From: DATKGW01 sp035510605 | GTDB taxonomy: Bacteria > Patescibacteriota > Saccharimonadia > Saccharimonadales > CAIOMD01 | Direction: 5' to 3' | Length of the DNA: 35,650 bases | Assembly (NCBI GenBank): GCA_035510605.1 | Contig: DATKGW010000015.1 | Location: forward strand, 1 to 35,650 | In this document: positions 29,833 through 35,650 of the stretch, piece after piece | Position numbering within the stretch: the first letter of the stretch is position 1 | Layout: each line of letters opens with the position of its first letter | Notes under the pieces: model-generated | Database searches by the model: none | The model's input: the letters and a program-made list of their open reading frames with translations, nothing else | What the model was told of the DNA's origin: nothing | Position numbers and translations under genes: made by a program

Positions 29833-31323
29833 ATGAAAAAAATTCAATCTATTGTGATGAATCAGTGGTTCTGGCTGGTTGCTGTTATAGTATTTTGTGT
29901 TAGCCGAGTTGCCACCTGGGCCTTCCCGTTTGACTCTGACCATTGGATTTTTTATTATCTGGGCCGCCGGTGGGCGCAAGGTGCTACCTTGTACCTTGAT
30001 ATGTGGGACCATAAATCCCCATTAATTTACGGTTATAATGCGTTTTTGTTTAAGGCTTTCGGCGGTAATATCGTTTTACAACGAATTTTCTTTACTTTAA
30101 TCGCACTTGTAGGCTTATGGCTGTTTTACAAAACTGCTAAACTGCTTTTTAACTACCTGCAAGTTAACAATCCCCTGTATACCGCCAGAGTTACCACCCT
30201 GCTATTCGCCTTTTTTGCAAATTTATCGCAGTTTACAAATAGCGGCAACAACAATGAGAACCTCGGCTGGGTATTACTCATGGGAGCGCTGTATTGCTAT
30301 CTGCGATATCGTAAAGGCCCTGTGAGAAATGAAATGTGGCTGCTGGCAAGCGGTATCGCAACTGGTTTTGTATTTATATTAAAAGCTAATTTTGCCTTTT
30401 TGCTGCTGCCGCTTTTAATTGACCTAATAATCGTGCTTAGAAAAAACTTTTATAAATTAATTGCCGGATTGGCTATTTTTGCTTTTGGCACACTGGCACA
30501 ATTATTAATTTGGAGCCTGTATTTTGTACATCTTCACACTTATAAGCTTTTCTTGACTGCCACCTTTACCTTTAACAGCAAATATATTAGGGCTTTAGGC
30601 TGGGATATACACCAGCCCGGAATCACTATATTTTTGGGAATTCTTCTGTTACTTATGATGTTTTTTGCACCATTTCTTATCAAAGCTTGGAGCAGATTTC
30701 GGCAGCCAGACTCAAAGTTGGGTATCTTTGTGCCAATGCTGGCAGCCAGTGCCATTATTTTTATGATTTCGGCCGGAACATTTTATTCAAACTATTTTTT
30801 GGTGGCCATCCCCTATTTGTGTCTAGTCGCCGGTGCAACCGCCACCAGTGTTTTTAAATATCGAGGGAATTTAACTCTGTTTATCCTGGTTGTGATTGCC
30901 GCTTTGATGTTTGCAATCAGCCTTAAACAGGTTTATAACACTTTTTATGGCAGCGATGCGGCCAACGCCCGCGATATGACCGCCGCCGCTAATTACATAA
31001 AAGACCACACATCGTCAAATGACACTATCTTTGCTAATGTTTACGGCGCAACGTTTTATCGATTAGCAGATCGTAATTCAGGTAGCCGTTTTGTTAGCGC
31101 CTCACATCCGCTAATAGATTACAAATATCATTTTGATTACAATTTTAACCTGGATTTTATTACCGATATGGAAGAATCCCAAGCCAAGTATGTGGTTGAA
31201 TCGAGCGATCCGAGTGATATTTATAGAACCGAAAACCCGGTTATGATGCGCTATATAAATCACAACTACACGCTTCAAACTACTATCGGCAGGTTTGATA
31301 TTTTAGCCAGGACAACAAATTAA
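29833..31323 (+). CDS. GT-C fold membrane glycosyltransferase (family 39-like)
   Basis: The 496-residue protein has about ten membrane helices and a C-terminal soluble part, as in polyprenyl-phosphate-sugar-dependent glycosyltransferases (PMT/ArnT type). The first extracytoplasmic loop holds acidic residues D34 and D36 (P-F-D-S-D-H-W) and D-M-W-D-H-K-S-P-L (56-64), features of GT-C catalytic loops. The C-terminal region has D-R-N-S-G-S-R-F and ends with a short domain. The acceptor (protein, lipid or wall glycan) cannot be told. A GAGGG ribosome site lies 5 bases before the ATG. The stop codon is directly followed by the GtrA-like ATG, so the two are co-translated. Confidence 0.85.
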   Translation: MKKIQSIVMNQWFWLVAVIVFCVSRVATWAFPFDSDHWIFYYLGRRWAQGATLYLDMWDHKSPLIYGYNAFLFKAFGGNIVLQRIFFTLIALVGLWLFYKTAKLLFNYLQVNNPLYTARVTTLLFAFFANLSQFTNSGNNNENLGWVLLMGALYCYLRYRKGPVRNEMWLLASGIATGFVFILKANFAFLLLPLLIDLIIVLRKNFYKLIAGLAIFAFGTLAQLLIWSLYFVHLHTYKLFLTATFTFNSKYIRALGWDIHQPGITIFLGILLLLMMFFAPFLIKAWSRFRQPDSKLGIFVPMLAASAIIFMISAGTFYSNYFLVAIPYLCLVAGATATSVFKYRGNLTLFILVVIAALMFAISLKQVYNTFYGSDAANARDMTAAANYIKDHTSSNDTIFANVYGATFYRLADRNSGSRFVSASHPLIDYKYHFDYNFNLDFITDMEESQAKYVVESSDPSDIYRTENPVMMRYINHNYTLQTTIGRFDILARTTN

Positions 31324-31809
31324 ATGTTAAAAAAACTATGGAGTTTTAGCGGAGCTAGATTTGTAGTCGTTGGCATTTTTAACACCATAATTGATTTTTC
31401 TATCTTAAATATTCTGGTCTTCGGTGCCGGATTTAATAAGATACTGGCTAATAGCATCTCCGTATCAATAGCAATGGCGGTAAGTTATTTGCTTAATAAT
31501 TATGTTGTCTTTAGGCATAAAGAAAAACATCATGCCGCCAAGATCATGTTGTTTGTAATAATCACGGCCTTCGGTTTGTTTGTTATGCAAAACTGTATCA
31601 TATACTTTTTGGTCCATGTCTTTACTTTTCCGGATAATCTGGCAACAACTATCATCCACGGCATTGGTGCAAAAAGCCTAAGCCATTCTTTTATAGCTCT
31701 AAATATCGCCAAAGCATTGGCTACCGCGGTTACGCTTGTGTGGAACTATTTTATGTACAGACGGTTTGTTTTTATTGATAAGCAAAAAAATAAGGCACCT
31801 ATTATTTAA
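31324..31809 (+). CDS. GtrA-family membrane protein
   Basis: The 161-residue protein has four membrane helices and the GtrA-like pattern: F-V-V-V-G-I-F-N-T-I-I-D-F in helix 1, then Y-L-L-N-N-Y-V-V-F between helices 2 and 3, and W-N-Y-F-M-Y-R-R-F-V-F at the C-terminus. GtrA relatives are thought to help flip polyprenyl-phosphate sugars across the membrane for use by GT-C enzymes, which matches the preceding gene. The ATG follows the preceding stop with no gap and no own ribosome site, implying translational coupling. The 3' end overlaps the upstream arm of a terminator. Confidence 0.9.
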   Translation: MLKKLWSFSGARFVVVGIFNTIIDFSILNILVFGAGFNKILANSISVSIAMAVSYLLNNYVVFRHKEKHHAAKIMLFVIITAFGLFVMQNCIIYFLVHVFTFPDNLATTIIHGIGAKSLSHSFIALNIAKALATAVTLVWNYFMYRRFVFIDKQKNKAPII

Positions 31810-31826
31810 ATTGCCCCTTATTTTTT
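31785..31826. terminator. Bidirectional terminator between convergent genes
   Basis: AAAAAATAAGG (31785-31795) and CCTTATTTTTT (31816-31826) form a perfect 11-bp stem with a 20-base loop. U-rich tracts lie in both directions. It can end both the GT-C/gtrA transcript and the minus-strand response-regulator transcript. Confidence 0.7.
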
Positions 31827-31854
31827 ATAGCTTCAGTTATTAATAATTCATATT

Positions 31855-32250
31855 CTATGACTCCAAGTGGTGCCTGATACGCTCTACCACATCGGCAATT
31901 ACAACCTGGGATTTTACCAGATATTCGTCTACCCCTAAACTTTCGGCCCGTTGCTTGTCACTCTCTTGGCTGAGGGCCGTCAGCATAATAATACGCACAT
32001 TGGCTGTTTCCGGCGTATTGCGCAAGATATCCAGCACATCAAAACCACTTACTTTTGGCATCATGGCATCTAATAGGATAAGATCCGGTTTAAATTCAAT
32101 AGCTGCCGCCAAGGCATCCTCGCCATTTGGTACACGCTTGATGCTAAAACCTTCGGCCTCCAGCCTGGTCTGATAGACACTGGCTAGGCCATCATCATCT
32201 TCTACTAGTAATATTTTTTTCTGTTGATTGTTTTGTGATTGAGAGTCCAT
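31855..32250 (-). CDS. CheY-like response regulator (single receiver domain)
   Basis: The 131-residue protein is a canonical receiver domain without output domain. It has the acidic pocket V-E-D-D-D (E17-D20), phospho-acceptor D61 in L-I-L-L-D-A-M-M-P, M-L-T-A-L at strand 4 (Thr), and Y-L-V-K-S at strand 5 (Lys). All catalytic positions are kept, in contrast to the Glu variant at 23.4-23.8 kb. No kinase is adjacent. A short low-complexity N-terminus (S-Q-S-Q-N-N-Q-Q) precedes the domain. It follows the S41 protease gene by 39 bp and may be co-transcribed with it. Confidence 0.93.
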   Translation of the reverse strand: MDSQSQNNQQKKILLVEDDDGLASVYQTRLEAEGFSIKRVPNGEDALAAAIEFKPDLILLDAMMPKVSGFDVLDILRNTPETANVRIIMLTALSQESDKQRAESLGVDEYLVKSQVVIADVVERIRHHLES

Positions 32251-32289
32251 AGGTTTATCTTAAGCCATAAATTAATCGCTTACAAGAGC

Positions 32290-33528
32290 CTATTGCGATA
32301 GTTGTGCTTCGGCAGCTAAAAGTTGAGTATCTTTGCCGGCGCTAATATCGGCATCTGTTAAAACTACCTTGATATTGGGTTCAATCCCCTGTTTATCGAT
32401 ATTTTTACCCGATGGAGTAAACCAGCGTGCCACGGTGACTTTTAGTATGTCGCCACCCGAAAAATTCGTCACGTCCTGAACGCTACCCTTGCCGAATGAT
32501 ATAACTCCTATAACTTTAGCCACGCCATCATCTTTTAGGGCACCAGCGGTAATTTCGCTGGCACTGGCACTACCTTCGTTAATCAACACCACTGTAGGCA
32601 CTCCAACCAATTGCCCATTGCCTTGGGCCGAATATGATTGAATAACTGTGCTGTCCCGTTTTTCCTGCAATATCAATTGCCCGTTTTTAAGCCACTCACT
32701 GGACACGCTAACGGCCGCGTTAAGATAACCACCGGGATCATTTCTAAGATCCAAAATAATCCCTTTAACATTCTTGGCTTTAAAATCTTTAGCGGCGGTA
32801 TCAGTAAGGCTGGCCGTATCTTCGGCAAACCGCGAAATTTGGATGTAACCGATATTGCCATCAAGATTCTTGGTTGTAACGCTTGGAATCGTAATAACAT
32901 CCCTGGTGATAGTAAAATCCAACTTGTCCGTGCCGTTACGGATTACCGTCAACTTGACCGTTGTGCCTTTATCGCCCCTGATACGTTGGACTGCTTCATC
33001 AATATTCAGACCGCTAGCATCCTGACCATTAATCTGAACAATCACATCTTTGGCTTTTAAGCCGGCTTTTTCGGCCGGGAATCCGGCGATTGGCGAAATA
33101 ACAACAATATTATTCCCTTGCTTACCCAGCTCGGCACCTATGCCGGTAAATGAACCACTAAGTTGTTCATTAAAACTTTTCGCATCCGAGGAATCCAAAT
33201 AGGTAGTATACGGATCACCGGCTGCCTCTACCAAGCCTTTTTTAAGGCCATCCATCAATTTATTGACATCAAGCTGGCCATCATATTTTTGTTTTAGGGC
33301 TTGGTAGACCTCATTAACAGATGTAAAATCCAGACTATCCGGCAACGTTTTATTAGCAGTTGAAACCCTATAACCCAGACCCAAAGACCAAGAACCATTA
33401 CCAAATTTGTAACCAACACCAAACACACCTGCAACTATTAGAATTGCGAAAAATCCACTAATAAACCATTGCCAAGCTTTGCGCGGTTTCTTCCCTTTTT
33501 GTAGTCTGTGTTTATTAAAACCCAACAT
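32290..33528 (-). CDS. Carboxy-terminal processing protease (S41 family)
   Basis: CTPs are envelope proteases that degrade or mature secreted and wall-associated proteins. The 412-residue product has one N-terminal membrane helix (about 20-41), then an N-terminal helical part, a PDZ domain (about 125-205, G-I-G-A-E-L-G and P-A-E-K-A-G-L-K-A-K-D), and the S41 catalytic domain. That domain shows G-G-Y-L-N, then E-G-S-A-S-A-S-E with the likely nucleophile S322, and F-G-K-G-S-V-Q with the general base K347. The catalytic dyad is intact and faces outside. It lies 37 bp after the CHAP hydrolase gene, so proteolytic control of that hydrolase is possible; in other bacteria CTPs do control wall hydrolases. 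Confidence 0.95.
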   Translation of the reverse strand: MLGFNKHRLQKGKKPRKAWQWFISGFFAILIVAGVFGVGYKFGNGSWSLGLGYRVSTANKTLPDSLDFTSVNEVYQALKQKYDGQLDVNKLMDGLKKGLVEAAGDPYTTYLDSSDAKSFNEQLSGSFTGIGAELGKQGNNIVVISPIAGFPAEKAGLKAKDVIVQINGQDASGLNIDEAVQRIRGDKGTTVKLTVIRNGTDKLDFTITRDVITIPSVTTKNLDGNIGYIQISRFAEDTASLTDTAAKDFKAKNVKGIILDLRNDPGGYLNAAVSVSSEWLKNGQLILQEKRDSTVIQSYSAQGNGQLVGVPTVVLINEGSASASEITAGALKDDGVAKVIGVISFGKGSVQDVTNFSGGDILKVTVARWFTPSGKNIDKQGIEPNIKVVLTDADISAGKDTQLLAAEAQLSQ

Positions 33529-33565
33529 ATCGATTTAGTTTACCATGAACCGCTTGTTTTTATGT

Positions 33566-34693
33566 TTAGAAATAAATGTAATGATCGGGCATCACCGATT
33601 GGCCGGGAGTCATCAAGCGTTCATCATACTGACCGGGAGCCACAAAGTTATACTCACTTACTAAAACTGAACCATCAGAGTTAACTACCTCCACAAAAGC
33701 TACATGACCATAAGGGCCAAATTGGCCTCTGGTCCAATTAGCTACAGCATGAGCCCTGGGTGTAGTTCCGGTTGGGATTCCTTGATTTTGAGCGTCTTGC
33801 GTCCAGTCACCAGCATTTCCAAAACCCCAAGTAGGCATATCACCATCTACATTGGCAACTTTCCAGGCGGTATAAGAAGTACAGGAGCGCTCACACATTC
33901 CCCATGGATCACCACCAGGACAACTATAATAACCGTTAAATGGTTGAGCATCAGCCCATGGATAACCGCCGCTACCGCCGTAATAAACTTTAGAAGATGC
34001 AATAATCTCTTGGTTAATTACGTTCTGCTGAGATTCTAGATTACTTACAACCTGCTTGTATGCCGCTTCTTGACCCTGAGTCTGGTCAAGCAAGGATTGC
34101 TGCTGATTTTGGGTAGATACCAAACTAGACTGTTGAGATTGTTGCTCATCCAATAAGGTTTTCTGTTGGGCTTGCTCTGATTGAATTTGCTGTTTTAGTG
34201 TTATGACCTTTTCTACTGAGTTCTGAATACCATTTTTTAATGTGTCCATATAGGTTTGCTCATTAATAAATTGACTAAAGCTATCACTGCCAATCAATAA
34301 TTCTACTGTTGAAGCACCACTTTTTTTATAAAGCTCTTGGATGCTGGCTTTGAGAAGATCTTTTTGGTTGTCCAATTCGGCCTGGGTTTTAGCCAAGTTA
34401 TCTTGCAATACATTTAGTTTGTTTTCAGTAAGTTGCATCTGGGCTTGCAATTGGGATATTTGCAAGTTAAGAATAGAGATTTGGTTTTGCAAAGTATTCG
34501 CTTGAGTTTGTAACTGCTTTGCTAAAGCATTATTAGAATTTATCTGCTGTTGCAAGGCATTGCTCTGGGCTTGAAGATCAGAAACCGAGGTGGCAACAAC
34601 CGTTGATCCGTGTGTTGTCGTAAACAACATTCCGACCATAACAGCAGCAACTAAACAAGCAAAGATTTCTTTATGATTTTTTTGATTTTTCAT
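33566..34693 (-). CDS. Secreted coiled-coil / CHAP peptidoglycan hydrolase (PcsB-like)
   Basis: From the ATG at 34693 the product has 375 residues: a signal peptide (about 1-30), a long Q/L/N-rich coiled coil (about 37-230), a Gly/Tyr linker, and a C-terminal CHAP domain (about 245-375). The catalytic Cys is in R-S-C-T-S-Y-T-A-W (C271) and the His in G-H-V-A-F-V-E (H330), followed by S-E-Y-N. The architecture is that of PcsB/CwlO-type hydrolases, whose coiled coil keeps the CHAP domain inactive until FtsEX pulls on it. The ftsX gene lies directly upstream on the same strand, which supports the pairing. An in-frame GTG at 34717 is less likely than the ATG, which is preceded by AGGG. Confidence 0.93.
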   Translation of the reverse strand: MKNQKNHKEIFACLVAAVMVGMLFTTTHGSTVVATSVSDLQAQSNALQQQINSNNALAKQLQTQANTLQNQISILNLQISQLQAQMQLTENKLNVLQDNLAKTQAELDNQKDLLKASIQELYKKSGASTVELLIGSDSFSQFINEQTYMDTLKNGIQNSVEKVITLKQQIQSEQAQQKTLLDEQQSQQSSLVSTQNQQQSLLDQTQGQEAAYKQVVSNLESQQNVINQEIIASSKVYYGGSGGYPWADAQPFNGYYSCPGGDPWGMCERSCTSYTAWKVANVDGDMPTWGFGNAGDWTQDAQNQGIPTGTTPRAHAVANWTRGQFGPYGHVAFVEVVNSDGSVLVSEYNFVAPGQYDERLMTPGQSVMPDHYIYF

Positions 34694-34852
34694 GGCCCTA
34701 AGCCAATTACTTAACACTGTTATAGCCTAGCAAATATTACGCCTATGGTCAAGGTTGTGGCCCTTTACGTCTTTTGCAAAAATCACCTGTATTCTTATTT
34801 TTTGTGGTCAAAAGATTCTTTTCCAGCTTTTTAAAAAAGTTGGAAGAAGGAA

Positions 34853-35650
34853 TTACCAGTGCTTGAGTTTAAGATATTTTTCCATTGCCAGCATACTTGA
34901 TATCACACCCACCAGAACCCCTACCAGCATGTCGCCGAAATACATAGCCACAATTACTCTAGCTTGTGTAAAGAAATTGTAAGTGGCCGAAAACTCCGCC
35001 TGAGATGATACTTTGCCGCCTAATGAATAAATTGCTATCAACACCACACTGGTAGCTATCAGGCCGGCAATCACCCCATAAATACTGGATTCTATTAAAA
35101 ACGGCCCACGGATATAACCCGGGGTAGCACCGATTAACTTCATTATGCGGATTTCTTCGGCCCTGGTAAAAATTGCCATGCGTATTGTGTTAAATATAAT
35201 TAGCATGCTGACTACGGCAAAAATTATGGCCGCTATAATACTGGTGGTAGTAATATACTTTTGAGCGGAAGCGGCCCTATCTATAGTCTTTTTGGCGTCG
35301 GTTTTGCCTAACGAAACACTATCTACCACATTTTTATAAGTATCCTGCAAAGGAATATTGCCAATTTGTTGGATTTTTGAAAGGTTTGAGACGCTAATCT
35401 CTAAAGATGCCGGCAATGAGTTACCGCCAATCAGGGCTAAACCTTCTAGCAGTTTTGAATCATTTTGATAACTTTGGCTAAATTGCTTTTGGGCGTCATC
35501 TTTTGATACATATGTCACATCGGCAACATATGGGTTGGCTGTTAAATCTCTTTGTAATTTTGTAACATCCGTCTTTGGAGCATCATCTTTTAAATAAACC
35601 GATACTTTCAAATTTTTAGATAATTCGCTAATGGCATTGCGGGCTGTGAC
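34853..35650 (-). CDS. ftsX: Cell division protein FtsX (partial, 5' end outside window)
   Basis: The reading frame is open to the window edge, so the N-terminus and first membrane helix are missing; about 265 codons are visible. The extracytoplasmic domain (I-S-E-L-S-K-N-L-K-V-S-V-Y-L, T-Y-V-S-K-D-D-A) is followed by three membrane helices with E-E-I-R-I-M-K-L-I-G-A between the first two of them. This is the permease signature of FtsX. FtsX with the ATPase FtsE (probably just outside the window) transmits cytosolic ATP hydrolysis to peptidoglycan hydrolases. The gene is followed, 159 bp downstream, by a coiled-coil/CHAP hydrolase. A start inside the window (TTG 35609-35611) is not the true one, because the conserved frame continues upstream. 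Confidence 0.93.
   Translation of the reverse strand, partial: VTARNAISELSKNLKVSVYLKDDAPKTDVTKLQRDLTANPYVADVTYVSKDDAQKQFSQSYQNDSKLLEGLALIGGNSLPASLEISVSNLSKIQQIGNIPLQDTYKNVVDSVSLGKTDAKKTIDRAASAQKYITTTSIIAAIIFAVVSMLIIFNTIRMAIFTRAEEIRIMKLIGATPGYIRGPFLIESSIYGVIAGLIATSVVLIAIYSLGGKVSSQAEFSATYNFFTQARVIVAMYFGDMLVGVLVGVISSMLAMEKYLKLKHW

Noticed and set aside
34821..34845. Hairpin after ftsX as a terminator
   Set aside because: The 12-bp arms pair better on the plus strand than on the gene strand, and neither side has a proper U-tract after the stem.
1..35650. Alternative genetic code (UGA as glycine), as in Gracilibacteria or Absconditabacteria
   Set aside because: Several genes end at TGA at the family-expected C-terminus (murG, mraY, rsmH) and no conserved glycine is encoded by TGA.
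1..35650. tRNA or rRNA genes, insertion sequences, prophage or defence loci
   Set aside because: No cloverleaf, transposase, integrase, nuclease-defence or CRISPR array was recognised on either strand.

Overview
The window looks like a chromosomal segment of a Patescibacteria (CPR) bacterium, most likely Candidatus Saccharibacteria (TM7). The clues are compact AT-rich DNA, a reduced dcw (division and cell wall) cluster without mur ligases, ftsA or ftsZ, many small single-domain proteins, N-terminal anchors ending in S-R-A-A, and a protein joining sigma-70 region 4 to HARE-type winged helices. UGA acts as a stop (murG, mraY, rsmH), which argues against the UGA-glycine lineages (Gracilibacteria, Absconditabacteria). 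The phylum call is inference; there is no rRNA or tRNA gene here.

Layout. 1-2.5 kb (minus): three consecutive exported proteins built from cohesin-like, FN3 and dockerin modules, the last cut by the window edge. 2.6-10.1 kb (plus): pth, a decayed dprA remnant, topA, a sigma-region-4/HARE regulator and a TraD/TraG-like ATPase. A probable independent structured RNA (about 290 nt) lies on the minus strand between pth and the dprA remnant, with its own promoter and terminator. 10.1-10.7 kb: gene-free stretch with two DnaA-box-like 9-mers. 10.7-19.1 kb (minus): the dcw cluster, transcribed mraZ-rsmH-ftsL-ftsI-mraY-ftsW-murG-ftsQ. It is headed by a promoter with four MraZ boxes and a consensus DnaA box. 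19.1-24.5 kb (minus): yvcK, a GH1 glycosidase, glycyl-tRNA synthetase, recO, and a degenerate response-regulator/kinase pair. 24.6-28.3 kb (minus): a membrane protein, a membrane-linked methyltransferase, xseB/xseA and a flippase-like membrane protein. 28.3-31.8 kb (plus): a Trm11-like methyltransferase, rpmA, a GT-C glycosyltransferase and a GtrA-like protein. 31.9-35.65 kb (minus): a CheY-like regulator, an S41 protease, a coiled-coil/CHAP peptidoglycan hydrolase and the C-terminal part of ftsX.

How it fits together. Much of the window concerns the envelope: lipid II synthesis (MraY, MurG), septal synthesis (FtsW, FtsI, FtsL, FtsQ), division-linked wall hydrolysis (FtsX with the CHAP hydrolase, plus the S41 protease), glycan and lipid-linked sugar handling (GT-C, GtrA, flippase-like), and a surface cohesin/dockerin assembly that might serve attachment or scaffolding. 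The rest is housekeeping: ribosome rescue, tRNA charging and modification, topology, and recombination or repair.

The strongest leads are the cohesin/dockerin gene set, the unidentified structured RNA, the phased MraZ operator, the sigma-4/HARE regulator, the response regulator with Glu in place of the phosphorylated Asp, and the dprA remnant still sitting in front of topA.
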